From assembly GCF_014529535.1 (NCBI RefSeq), contig NW_023503555.1, forward strand, positions 1,240,001 through 1,304,000: a stretch of 64,000 nucleotides of DNA. The letters are read 5' to 3'. This DNA comes from Bradysia coprophila. Lineage: Eukaryota > Arthropoda > Insecta > Diptera > Sciaridae. The notes beneath the pieces are model-generated. The model did not search any database. It was not told where the DNA came from and worked only from the letters and a program-made list of their open reading frames with translations. A program made the translations under genes and the position numbers. Numbering within the stretch: the first letter of the stretch is position 1; each line of letters begins with the position of its first letter. This document shows, in pieces, positions 48,001 through 60,452 of the stretch.

Positions 48001-49813
48001 TGCAATTTTGATAAATTAATTTTTCCATTCATTCAGACGAGCATAGCGTTAAAGTTTTACAAAGAATTGCAAGAGCATGGTGCTGATGATTTGATTAAAC
48101 GGGTGTACGGAGATTTGCTCACGGATACCGAAGAAGGTATAGACGAATGTTCCAGGGTGGTCGACAAATGGAAATGAAATAAAATCCTTCGCTTTCAGGT
48201 TTCAATGTGTCGCTTTTAATCGACCTGGAAAATATACCAGCAAACTGGGAGGAAATTGTCCACAAAGTTGGCCTACTGAAACGCAACTGCTTTGCATCAG
48301 TATTCGAAAAGTATTTCGATTTTCAGGAGCAGGCCGATGAAGGACAGAACAGAGCCGTTATCAATTATCGTGAAGATGAAACACTGTAAATATGGCTGAC
48401 CACATTGACCATTTCGGCCTGGAAATGACCCAAATTTTTTTCTTTTAATCGATTCCAGTTACGTGGAAGCCAAGTCAGATCGAGTAACTGTTATATTTAG
48501 CACAATATTCCGCGATGAGGACGACGTGGTCTTAGGTAAAGTTTTTATGCAAGAATTGCGAGAAGGACGTCGTGCATCGCATACAGCACCGCAAGTTTTG
48601 TTCACACACCGGGAACCACCATTAGAATTGGCCAATACGGATGCGCGGGTCGGCGATAATATCGGCTACGTTACCTTCGGTAAAAAAAAAAATTGCTTCG
48701 ATTGCAAGTCAGGACGTTTTGTTAACAAACATCTTCGACCGTTACTCGTTTCAGTGCTATTTCCGAGACATACCAACAAGGACACAAGGGATAATACAAT
48801 AAATTTAATTCACATGTTCCGGCACTACTTGCACTATCACATTAAGGTAAAAACGTTTGTTCATAGATTGAGGGTTCAACCACTTGAGGGAATTTCAATC
48901 GTTTTTCGCGGGTCTCGAAATGGTTCTGTTTGACATCTTAGTTGATGTGTCAGTGAAACATGAACACATTCGTTCTCGGACACTACATGTTCTTTTCGTC
49001 ATTACGTTCAACGAGATCTCGGGCAATTTTGACATTTGTTCGTCCTGACTCATCGAGGTCTATCGGAATTAAATTAGCAATGCCAGCACTAAGGCTCAAG
49101 TAATAAATCTAAGTCGTTGCCTTGTGGAACGCAACGTCTCAGCTGTGATATTTGTAAAAAGATTGGTTCCTGTTCGTTAAATTAGGAATTAGTCAGTTTT
49201 GTCAAGAGTCTGACAGATGCACAGGTCCCAACTGGCCATAGTAAGGCCGTTCGCTATTTTTACATGCAGTTTAGGTCGGCAAGATTAATTTAGAATTCAC
49301 AGATCGCTCGATCGGCCGTCTGGTAGCCAGTCCGGCAATGCCTGAAGTCTAATTTTATGAACTGAAACTTGACAGTTGAACCTGAAACCTGAAGCATACT
49401 ATGTTGACCCGGAGCATCTTTCGATCATAAAAATCATCAGATTCAGGTTCAACTCAGGTTCGCGATAATTTTATGTCAGATTCGAGTTGACCTCACCTAT
49501 TCTAAGAGTTTTCTTCCGATTTTTTGGTCCTCCTTCCTATCGTCTAAATCATCCTTGATCAAACAACGAACAGCCACATAATCGAATCATTTCTCTCTCA
49601 TTACAGTGTTCGAAGGCGTACATCCATTCAAGAATGCGAGCAAAAACCTCCGATTTCTTGAAAGTACTGAACAGAGCCCGACCCGAACCGAAGGCAACGG
49701 AAAAGAAAACAATCACGTGAGTTAATGCACTGAACCGGTCAATCCGGCCGTTTGAATTGTGAATGTAAATCTTATATTGTTACAGGGGCCGTGCATTCTA
49801 CCGGAAAGAATGA
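45098..49813 (+). CDS. Arpc2: Arp2/3 complex subunit 2 (ARPC2, p34)
   Basis: Predicted 301-aa core subunit of the Arp2/3 complex, which nucleates branched actin filaments; p34 with ARPC4 forms the backbone that contacts the mother filament. Exons: 45098-45171, 47827-47920, 48037-48136, 48199-48385, 48459-48679, 48755-48846, 49607-49716 and 49786-49813, all in frame with GT-AG borders. Conserved segments read without gaps: [107 protein letters not shown] and [17 protein letters not shown]. The end TGRAFYRKE resembles the usual TGRTF tail. Length matches the human protein (300). Intron 1 (2655 bp) carries the foldback array; introns 2-5 are 62-116 bp. Confidence 0.96.
46020..47470. repeat. Tandem array of foldback units in ARPC2 intron 1
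   Basis: Blocks such as CTGCCGTGTTAGGCCAAAAC, TTTACTTTTAAGGAGCTTTC, GGAGAGCTTTC(A/G)AAAGCTC and GCTCCTTAAAAGTAAAGACA recur in order and in inverse order. The line GGGGTAAGGACTGCCGTGT appears near 46272, 46655 and 47082, giving a period of about 385-427 bp. Each unit is itself palindromic. Single related copies are found at 21655-21850, 34830-34925 and about 57710-57790. Confidence 0.85.
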
Positions 49814-51160
49814 TATGATATGATGTAGGTAAGCGTTTTCGTGTATCCCCCTTCCAAATGAAATCCCAATGTTCGATGATGAATCCACACACACACACAC
49901 ATAGTGTCAAGACAGTTTTTTCTTGATGAAATAATTGAAACAGAAAAAGTGAAAAGAATTTTTGGAAATTTGGAATTTTAAGTCAATCGCAACGCAAAAC
50001 ATAAAACAGAAATTTTAAACAAACAAAATGATAAGACCAACCAGGTCGTGTTTCCATTGCAAAATAAAAATTTATTTTTTAAATTCAAATTGAAGTCTAA
50101 TGATTGCGAGTCGGTGGTGGTGGTGGCTATGTGTGATGATTCTGTTGTTTTAAAAAAAAAAATAAAAAAAAAATTGAAAACGAACTTGAAATTCGGGAAC
50201 CGAACCGATTTGATGATTCAATCCTTATAGAAATCATAGAAATTCTTGTATATTTTTGCCACTTCGTCTAACCTTCTATAACCTATAATGAATAGAAAGA
50301 TAAAACGCCAAACTAAAGAAAGATTCAATCAATATAATTGTTACAAAATGAAAATGAAAACAAATAGCGAGAGGTAAACTTAACCGGACACTATATAATG
50401 TTCAGCGACACACACAAAACTTTAAGTTAAAACATGCAAAAATTAGCGAAAGAAATAAACAAAAACTGAGTGAAAAGAGAGAAAGAGTGAAAAATTCACA
50501 GAAAAAAAAACTTTTGTAAATAAAATCGATCGAAGTGTTTTTAGGAACTTTTTTGTTGTAAATTCTGTTTCAATTTTCCAGTTTTAATTTTCCTTTCTAT
50601 AATTAATCGAATTTGTTTATATCGCTTTTAATTATCGAGAGATTTTAGTTAAATCATTCGAAACAATTTTTATTAGTGCAACAGAAATGAGAGAGATTTT
50701 TTTTTAATTATTGAGTATAAAATCCTAATTTATATTAATATGCTTCCATGGCTTTATAACAAAAAATGTAAACATTTAAGTGTAATCTAAACTGTAAACA
50801 CAAATTTTTATTTTTTTTTATTTTCAACATTTTATCCAATCAAATGACGAGCTTTTATCTTGATAAACGAAACTCCTTGTTTGGAGTTTACCAGTTTCCC
50901 TTCAAAATCAGTTTAAAGTCCTGAGAGTAGTTTTACATCTCTCCAGTCTAGTCTAGTCTTGACGGTATGATTACTTTGGCCGACCATTCCTGTACAAGTG
51001 TAGATATAACCACAAAAATCCTAGTTTTCGTGAAAATTTCAAAAACATTTAGGAAAATAGCTGGATTTACCTGAAAATTTCGGATTTCAGGTCAGGTTGC
51101 AGGTTTTTTTTAGATAGTACAACTCAAGATTTTAGAGACTTTCAAAGTTGTGGTAGATGG

Positions 51161-51260
51161 TCACGCCAGGATGGATCATTTTCGGTTATACCTCACGATC
51201 CGAGATTTTCAAAAACCTCGGATTGTGAGGTATAACGGAAAATGACCCATTCTGGCGTGA
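51161..51260. repeat. Hairpin with 44-bp arms
   Basis: Arms starting TCACGCCAGGATGGATCATT and ending in its near reverse complement enclose a loop of about 12 bases (ATTTTCAAAAAC). Only a few mismatches occur. Confidence 0.85.
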
Positions 51261-54200
51261 CTATGAAAGATCAACTCGAAAACTGACAAATGGTCAGAAA
51301 TTGTTCCATAGAAAGTACTAGTCACAGAAAATTCAGTTTAACCAGAAACCATACCTAACAGGTTTGTGAAACTCAAGTGGCTCAAAGCAAAAACCTGACC
51401 TGACCTCCACCGCTGGTCGATCTTTTCCGAGCTTCAGGGAAAATGGTTGAAGTTTGAGAAAATTCAAGATTAAACAATTCGGCAAAAATAGACTCTACTG
51501 CATCGTCGGCTTTCATAGCACTGCTCCCACCATTGACTCTCGTATGTCAGACGTCAACAAGCCTCCAAATTTTGACACGTGCATGATACATTTGAATGTG
51601 TTTTTTAATCAGGGATTACTTTTAAGATATTTTTTCTTGAATTTCCCACTTTTTCCCATATTTCCATTACTTTTCCCAAAAAGTATTGAAAATTTGAAAA
51701 ACAGTCGAAAAATTCTGGAGAATTTAGGAAAATATGTGAAATCGTTTTCGCAAATTGGTTACTGGTTTTAACTCCTGTATGTACGTAAGAAATGCAGATC
51801 CTGTTCTGATGCTATCAACCTCCAAATATTTTCTTTGTTAATATCACTGCTGGTACCCTTACGAAAAACATATGTTCCACGACTTTTGTTTTTCAGTGGT
51901 ACTAACGAGCCGTCTCAGCCGTCTCAGCCGTTTCCCGTTGGTAGAAGATCCAAATTGTTGTCAATGAAATTTTAAACTTTCTGTTCTTCCCAATTTCACT
52001 ATTACCTTCATTTTGACGTACTTATTTTGGATTTTCTCTATGATGTGTTACAGTGGAATGGGCAGAGTAATAATATACAGCTTAGGAACCAAAACGGTGT
52101 TCTCATGACGAACTGATTGTTTCCGGAGTTCTGTACTTCGAATACCCGTGCTACTGTTTTACACTGAAAACAATTAAAAACCATTCCACTTAAGTACCGC
52201 ATATCCCTACAATCGAAACACTCAATCAAACAGAGTTTTTTTTAAAACTTTTAAACACTATTGTTTGAACCTTTAATTCACCTAATTAAACGACTCCCCG
52301 GAACTAACTGTCCCGCAGACCTTGATATAGTCACTGCATAGATTTACGAATTTTTAATTTTATTGTAAAACAAAACATTCCAGTTCCGGAAGCAATTTAC
52401 TCCATTGCTGTTGTTGTTCCTTAAATCGTTGACATCAGGAACCAAATCAGGTGAACCAAATTAATTATTAGCCCAATTCCCGTCAGCGCTGATAAATTGA
52501 AGTGACAGCTGTCAAATTAATCAGTGCTTAAGTGGAACTTTGGATTGAGTATTAAGCAGTGATAAAGACTGCGATTTTGACCTGACTGTTTTGGTTTTGA
52601 TTTTGCGTTGTACTTACTTTGAATGTAAAAATGAACACGCTCGGTGTGCGAGTTGCTCTTTTCTTGAATGCTGTTTTATTTCACTGATATAAAGATCGTG
52701 TGAATAGCTTGACAGCTAACCATCGATCGATGGATTAATAAATAGAAATTCGGTCATTAAACTTTGAAATGCATTAACCAATTCACGTAACAATCAAAAA
52801 ATTAATTATTAAACAAAAAAGCAAACAAACAAACAAAACAAAACAAAAAACGATATAAAATATTCAAAAGAGAAAAATTTATCTAAGTAATTAACTAGTA
52901 TGTAAAATGGAAACAAACAATTGTGTAAAGTCTAGCAGAAAGAAACCAATTAATGTACCCCCCGGTCATGATATGGACAATGTGCTGTAAAGTATGTATT
53001 TTGGTCATGGTCAGTTATATGGGCCTGTCGTATTCAATTTTTAATAAGGAATACTAGGGAGAGAAATTGAAAAGGAAATCTGAGTGAAATTTAAAGAAAC
53101 TGAGGCGTTCATTGATTTAGCACCGATCCAATAATATTTTGTTCTACGACTCACTAGTCCACTTCGTCGTGTGATTTTAAAAATAATTTTTCAGGGACGA
53201 ATAAAAGATTAATCTTCATCGTCTCTTTCAAGAGTTAAGAGATGTTTGATGACTCGTCATATCGAAAGCTAGAAACAAGTTAGCAAGGTTTACCCGGTTT
53301 ACCTGATCCTTACTTGAAATTGTCTGAACCCATTTTGACCTGAACTAAATCGTCCATTTTTGACTTGCGAGATTTCCAGGGTCGGTCTGGCTACTAAAAG
53401 GCGCTCTTATGAAGAAAAACGGAAAGTCACTTTAAGTGGGGAACAGACCTTTGTCATATATCGGACCTGGAGGTTTCCGGCCAGTCCTCATAATTACATA
53501 CTATAATCAATTCAAGTTCAATAGCGGATTTATAGCCTAACCCCAGGTGACCAGGTCAAGTTCATCTTCTACAACTTATTGGCACTTTAGGTGTAAGCAG
53601 ACAACAAGCAACAAGCTATAAGTAGGGAGCACGATACGTCTCAAAAACATGGAAAAGTTAGAGAAAAATGAGATGACAAATCGTAATCTTTGCTTTTTCT
53701 TGGAAAATTGACACCATCAGAAGTGCCGATTGACTCAAATTTATTTTTTATTCCTGTTCGCCTGTTCCATAAATATATTGGATGGTTGTGGATGAATCAA
53801 TGAATTCTAAGTCTACAGAATGGCTGCAGTCAAGGAAACAAAAAGAAAGAAAATTTTAAATGAATAAAATAGAAACTTTCAAGCTCAGGTTTAGTAAAAT
53901 CATTCAGGCATTCGATTATATTTATCAAAGAAATAATTCATCACTTAACGTCTTTTCGAAGTCACTTCGTTATGGCTTGTCTTTCCATCAATATTCTACT
54001 ATGTCGATTACGATCGGAAGGAACAGATAGGATAAAAAAAACGACAAAACGAAAGGTATATCGGATGGACTGATATCAGGACATATTATTGGAAAATTCG
54101 GATTTGGCAGAAATTGATAAGTTTTTTCAAAATTTGTTAAAAATTTCCAATTTTTGCTAAGAATGTAAAATGTAAAAGAAGTTTGGAAAATCTTTTAGCA

Positions 54201-55300
54201 AATCAATTTTCCAAAAATATTCCCTGACTGATAAAACTGAAATTAAACAACAAACAATTGGTCATATGTATTCAATGAACGATAATTTTGGTCAGATAAA
54301 AATGAAAATAAAACAATGCAGAACTGTCTTTTTGTTATTGTTTTTCTTTGTAAGTCCTCTGTTTATTATGTCATTACGAAATGAATTATAGTGAAAATTC
54401 TTTTGATTTATTTTCTACTTTTATGATTAATTAAAATAGTGAAATGTTTTCTCTTGCAGAATATTTAAAAGCTCTGTATTACTCGACAGAATAAATGCAT
54501 TCAAATGTTTTATAATAACAAATACAATGAGAATGAACACTAATCTTATTGGTCCTCTTTTTCTCCTTGTTTTAAATTCTATTATTATAAACTGCAATTT
54601 AACACTTATAAACAAGTAAAAATAAAAAAAATTGTTTTTAAATAAAAAAAAAGAAAAAGAAAATTTGTAAATTATATTTTAATTTTGAAATTGTAATAAT
54701 TACTGATGGTTAAAATGATTTATTCGAAAGAAATAAAGAAAACAAAAAAAACGTTAAAAATTTGAATTTTATGATTTCGTTATTAGATTCGCAAATCGCA
54801 AGGACTGCATCGCACCACTTGGCCCATGGTCGACCGGAAATTGAATTCAATTTAATGTTCCTGACTATATCCGACTCACCATAAAGTTACTTTAGTTCAA
54901 AATTGTATTGTTTGCGCCATCTGCTTTGATTCGGATCAAGAACAGGTCCAAAAATTCCTTTAAACGTGAGCAACGACTGTTCTTTTCTTTGCACCACGAC
55001 TACATGGCTCATGTGTAGATAGATGGATTAGAGTTTTGGGAGGCTTCTTCAATTGAGAAGCAGGATCCCAAATCAAAAATCTTTTGTTCTCTACTCCATG
55101 ACCTAACTACTTCTATTAGGAGAATTTCACTGTTTTTCATGAGAAAAGTCGTTAAGGCACTTGCCATCTAATGATGGTAGATCCTCATCTTGTAGTTCAT
55201 GATATCCGAAGGTGTCAAACCTTCTGCTGGTCTTATCACTGATTTGAAAAATAGGCACTTTGAATTCCGGCTGACCGACCTAGATTTTACAAGAAAGTTT

Positions 55301-56253
55301 GAGGGATTTTTTTGAAAGTGGACCAGGCTCCGTCGGAGCTATTTTTTCGCGGCGGTTTGTTCATATGCCCAGATAGCCCTTGGTCCCAATAGTCCAAAAC
55401 CGCTGTCGTTTAATTTTCATGTTTGCGTCTTGGCTCGTGGTGATGGTGCAAAAGTCGAAAAAAGGGTGTTTTTATACGTGATTTACTGCCGCTACAGACA
55501 ATGGACACACATGTATGGCGGCTCGTTGGATAGGTACTGTCCAGGAGAACCGGGGCAAGCATAGATATCTTACATGTTTTGTGCCATTGTTCGAAAATAA
55601 CAAAAATATTGTGTCAGTCAAAGGCCGTAAATTTTGATGAACTTCAAAAGGTAATATCTCGCACCTGGAGAATGTTTATGGTTAGATCATTCGATACAGA
55701 CATCAAAAACAGCATAATTCGTGTATTTTTCTAAAATCAATGTTTTGCTTTCGAGTGAAGGAAGACATTTGCTTTATACCCAAAAAGTATCCTGATACGT
55801 TTCACTTCTATGGTAATTGAGGTATAATTGTAGAGCTGGGTTAAGCCTCTATCAGGGCAACCACTGATCTGTACAACAGCAGTCACCAGGTACAAAATAT
55901 CACCCAATAAAGCTCATCAAAATTTCCGGCCTTTGACTGATACATACTTTTTGTTATTTTTGAATAGTGCTTCAGTACACATTTGCTATCTGTCTTTGCC
56001 CCCGGTCTCCTGGACAGTACCTATCCAACGAGCCGCCACACATGTGTGTCCATCGTCTGCAGCGGCAGTAAATCACGTATAAAAAACACCTTTTTTCGAC
56101 TTTTGCACCTTCACCAACAGCCAAGACGCAAACATGAAAATTAAATGACTGCGGTTTTGGACTATTGGGACCAAGGGCTATCTGGGCATATGAACAAACC
56201 GTCGCAAAAAAATAGCTCCGACGGAGCCTGGTCCACTTTCAAAAAAATCCCTC
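55301..56253. mobile_element. Foldback element, 953 bp
   Basis: Arms of about 375 bp begin GAGGGATTTTTTTGAAAGTG and end with its reverse complement AAAAAAATCCCTC. High-identity inner blocks include CGTCGGAGCTATTTTTTCGC, TAGGTACTGTCCAGGAGA and CAGTCAAAGGCCG. A central 200 bp separates the arms. No transposase frame is present and the target-site duplication is unclear (T-rich flanks). Confidence 0.85.
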
Positions 56254-56934
56254 TTTATATCTTTCTATTTAAGAAAATTGCATCTCCAGCCACCTCAATA
56301 ATAACGTCATATGTTGTAGTATCCCAATGCTATACCCGGTAACCGATCTGCGTTTCCTGACTTAACAAAGAGACAACTGATAGAAAGAATTTACCGATCC
56401 GAAGCGAAACGCGAATCCGAGTAACATTTCCATCATTTGTCCCAATGATAAGTAAAGTACTCACTACTCGACATACGAAACTGTTAGTTACTAATTCAAA
56501 AAGCTATGGGTGGATTCTCGTCCTGATTGTAAATCACAAAGAAAATGGATTCTAGCACGGTAGGTTTGGAAGCAATCCCCTTTTAAAGATAAATGAGAAT
56601 TACATTAGTGGGACGGAGATGCAACGTAGTCAAATAGTTTTTTCTCGCTCACACTAATGCAATTTCCGTTTAACTTAACCTGTTACAGACGGCAAGCATG
56701 TGGTCAGTATTATTAGTGGGTATATTACATCCATCGATCCAAGTATTTTTAATCTGTTGATTTTAAATCTTTAGGAAAAGAGGGGTAATGACGCTCAACG
56801 GGTAATACCGATCATTTAAAAATTTTGTTCGACTTTTGTTCTAAGTGGTCGGCATTACCCTAAATTTTTAAGTGGTCGCCATTCCCCCATTTTCCTACTT
56901 CAATTCTTTTTTACATGCATTTAACTCTAAACCA

Positions 56935-57295
56935 TATTACCCAGAGCTTGTCATTATTTTTGTCGTCGTTATCAATAACAGATTAATAGCCGTATGTGAC
57001 AGGTTTAATAGTAATGGAGTATATAAAATGTTATGAAATAGATAGATACGATGAAAGTGAGTGAGAATTGGCGAATATCTTCTTTACTGTGTGGTCAAAC
57101 ATGAGCAAAGATAATAGTGAATCGAGTCTATCGAATCTATTGCTTCTTTTGATCTAGGTGTTTTTAAGAATTACATGTGAAATCTTTTACTTCATTAGTT
57201 GTATTATTCTGCTGTATAAGACCTCATTATCCAGAGAGCTCATCTTTTATTTTTGTCGTCGCATCGATAGCAGATGGAATAGCCTTCTGTCATCT
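56935..57295 (+). repeat. Two tandem copies of the dispersed AATCTTTTACTTCATT family
   Basis: The first copy has CAGAGCTTGTCATTATTTTTG and GTCGTCGTTATCAATAACAG, ending near 57170 with GAATCTATTGCTTCTTTTGA. The second follows at 57179 with AAATCTTTTACTTCATTAG, TATAAGACCTCATTATCCAG and CATCGATAGCAGATGGAATAG. Confidence 0.65.
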
Positions 57296-58026
57296 GATCT
57301 TTCCGCGACAAACATTTGAAAAACATTTAATAATCACTTTCATTCAAGATTACTTTACCAAACTGCGATTTGGACCAACATCTAGTGATTTCATCGAATT
57401 TAACACCAATTATGACCGAAAACATCGGAAGAACGTTCACATCTTGGTTCACATCCGATCATTTTAATAGAAATTAAGAACGAACGGGGAGGAACCGCTA
57501 AGAATGACCACTAACATTATTGAAATGGTCACAAACACTGCACGAAATCGTGATGTGATTTGATTGAGTTATACCACAATACCACGACGACGATCAGCAG
57601 AAAAAAGTGGTGTGCTGGCGAAGAACACCATTTTCATTTTAACTTATAAAAGTCTTTTGCGGCGACCAAACATAAAAAAGGAATTGTGTCTCTGTGAAGA
57701 AACTTACACTGTTCCAATGGAATCCAAAAGAAGCTTGATTTCGAAAGCTCTCCAAAGCATGCAAGCGATACGTTATTTTTGCTTAATGCGGCAGTGGATT
57801 ATGATCTCTTCAGTCAAGTCAACGCACCCCAAGAACATGCAAAAGAACAGAATTTGAATAAGAGGCCTCCACGAAGCATTCGTCTTTGTCATATAAATTC
57901 AGTTTTTTATGTTGCTATAAGCCACTGCGTTACGGACGTTTCACACAAAATAAAAGGCCAAATCACAGGTTATAAAGTCTGTTACTTTTCCTGTTTTTGG
58001 AGTGGTATAGTCAGATTCGATCAATA

Positions 58027-58210
58027 CAGTCAGAGGGAGTGAAATTGAAGCATTAATTAGCTTCAGCCATTGATCAGCTGATCCACAAAAACCTCCGGTT
58101 TTACCACTACCACGCGCTTGCGTGTAGCCGTTCAATCGTATAAACAGTTTTGATTGCATATGTGGATCAGCTGAAGCAAATTAATGCTGAAATTTCACTG
58201 CCTCTGACTG
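58027..58210. mobile_element. Tc1/mariner-like MITE, 184 bp, TA TSD
   Basis: CAGTCAGAGGGAGTGAAATT at the left pairs with AAATTTCACTGCCTCTGACTG at the right, with further inner pairing through AGCATTAATTAGCTTCAG. TA flanks both ends. A single-ended relative (CAGTCAGAGGCGGTGTAATT) lies at about 61627-61655. Confidence 0.85.
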
Positions 58211-58637
58211 TACAAAATGCTCTAACTTTACATTGCTATAGTGTCGTTACTGTAAATAAAATGTCACTTTGGAGTCTGGCAGAAAAGTCTGGAAAATCCT
58301 CTAAGTACGGATCTCGGTTCACACAATCACTTCGGTCCTGACAAATTCGTTCAAAACTGAAATCGATTGAGGAGTTGAAGTTCACGAGTCGGCTTTTAGA
58401 GATCTACTGATGTGTTACTCAAGAGCCTTTGTTGGCCAGATTTTTAATTTGGAAAATGAGCACATGAAAGGCGACATAATTTAGAGAATTTCAGTTTATT
58501 GTCACAACGTATCGTGATCTTAAATACAAAGCTTCTCGAGTCCTTAAAATTAAAGTTAGAAATTTTCCTTACAATTATTAGTATTGCACCAGCGAGGGCA
58601 ATTCCTCACATCAATAACAAAACGGCCATTAATATCA

Positions 58638-60452
58638 CTAAATGATTCTTATATGAATCGCTTGATCACGTTCTTTCTCGAGTATCAAATATTTAGTCAG
58701 TTCCTTCGGTAACGGTCCAAGCGGTTCGCAGTTACACTCTTCTCTTAACTTCAGCGCCGATTCCAATTGTCTTTCCATAAATTTCCATCGTTTCTCGTGA
58801 GTGGGATGAGTGGACAAATATTCGATAACCGATGGAATTTCAGCGCCAGTGGGCAATTCCTCTTTCTCCATCATTTCCATTCGCTTAAAAAAGCTGACCG
58901 CTTGTCGTACGTCTACACAAGCCTTGGCGGCTAGCCGAAGACCAACAGTATCCGCTTCTGATTCAATATCACGTTCGTATGGGAAATTCAGCGTGACATT
59001 CATCACCTGAAACCAGGAACTTTTAGAATGGAGTGACTGAGCACGAATGGTGTGACGAAATTACTATGTTCTGCAGATAAGTAAAAATTGCGGCAGAGAT
59101 GTCCGTTGGGGAAACCGCCCAGATTAGAAACAGTAGTGGTGCCGTGAAGAAACCTATCTCGGTAGAACATCACATTATGATAATTGTCTGGCAAAGGTTT
59201 AATGGACCCGACTGACAACATTGGGTGATCGGGCTTTTTTACATCGAGCTGCATGGTATCGAGCCGGTAAAAATATTTTGGCATAGGCTTCAGAGATTGC
59301 CCGAAATGCCGTCAGGTAGCCAGTCACACCCTGGCCAAAACAGAAAATTAACTCACCGACTAGCCACGATTTCGACAGCTTCTCAGCTACATGATTCAGA
59401 ATCGCATGTGCCATTTCATGCGACAAAATGACTGCAAGCTCGTCATCGGTTGCACATTGTTCGATCATTTCTGTGTACAACGAAAATCAAAACAACTTTT
59501 CATGAGCGAGGTAAAACGGTCTCACCTTTAAACACAATTATCTGACCGTCGGCATTGACCATTGCGTTCAGTAAGCCGGGCTCATCAAAAACCGATACTC
59601 GCCATTCGATACCTTTAAACTGTTCAATATCTCTGTTTGCCCGCACAATTCGCTTTGCTGTGTTTACAACTAGTTTAACGTACGGGTGCGTAAGGTCCAT
59701 AGCTAAACAACGCAAAATGAAATCAGTCAATCACTTACGGTGCGATGATTGGACTGGACAGATGGTCTTGTCGTACATAGTAAATAAAAGTACGAAAAGC
59801 ACCTCGAACTATTTCAATCTTTTCCAACATAGAAACAAGATTGACTAACCTTGGTATTCTTGTGTCATTGAAGCGGATGCTTGTTTGTTAACTTGTTCGA
59901 GTTGGTCGTTAGTGAAAGCCATAAATCGTCTTCGTCCAGTTATCGGTGTCTCTTCAACGTTACAAATGTAATACACAACTAGAGACCCAAAGTAAAATCC
60001 GACAACCGATAAGATGGGTACTTTGTTCCGAACAAACCAATTTAGATACTTCAGACGCTCTGTTTCATTCCTTCTTTGCCACCACCAACGAAACAGACGT
60101 CCAGATATTGCTGAAGCTATTGGTCGGATGAATAGTACGATCAGTTTTGGTGTTCTATGGCACCTGAAATTAGGGAATTAAGGAGAGGTGAGCGGAAAGT
60201 CGAGTAAATGTGGATATGAATAGGTACAATCAGGTGTGAACCTGGAACAGGTAAGGAAGTGGTACAAGGAAATAGCGGGAATAAAATTGTTGATTCATCT
60301 TACGTTGATGTTCGCAGAGAACGATAATGATCTGCAACAATTTTACTGCGAATAACAGGTACAGATTTCGGAAGGCTTAGTTTGCTAGTACTTTGTTGGG
60401 ACAGATTATTATTAGCAGCAACCCGGACGATTGAGGAACAAAGACGAAACAT
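58638..60452 (-). CDS. Oma1: Mitochondrial metalloendopeptidase OMA1
   Basis: Predicted 403-aa M48-family zinc protease of the mitochondrial inner membrane. It is stress-activated and known in other animals for cleaving OPA1. Exons (-): 60452-60304, 60163-59850, 59702-59526, 59470-59357, 59153-59065 and 59006-58638, all in frame. The N terminus is Arg/Ser-rich and acid-poor (MFRLCSSIVRVAANNN), fitting a mitochondrial presequence. A membrane segment VPILSVVGFYFGSLVVYYI precedes the family motif TPITGRRRF. The active site is HEMAH (residues 231-235), with a third ligand Glu296 in ERDIESEADTVGL. A second hydrophobic stretch PLLFLIWAVSP lies between. The acceptor at 59154 was chosen because it keeps the frame and gives FFTAPLLFLIW; the neighbouring AG does not. 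C terminus STHPTHEKRWKFME is conserved. Confidence 0.92.

Larger units (their letters stand above)
49814..58637. other. Long gene-free region after ARPC2
   Basis: The first 800 bases are probably ARPC2 3' untranslated and downstream sequence, with AATAAA-like signals and A/T runs. The rest holds a 100-bp hairpin (51161-51260), a short palindrome near 52485, the foldback at 55301-56253, two copies of the dispersed family at 56935-57295, and a mariner-like MITE at 58027-58210. No open frame carries a recognisable domain. Confidence 0.55.

Noticed and set aside
59003-59284. 93-codon open frame on the minus strand within OMA1
   Set aside because: It spans intron 4 and exon 5 in the wrong frame; the correct frame gives PLLFLIWAVSP and joins both neighbouring exons of OMA1.
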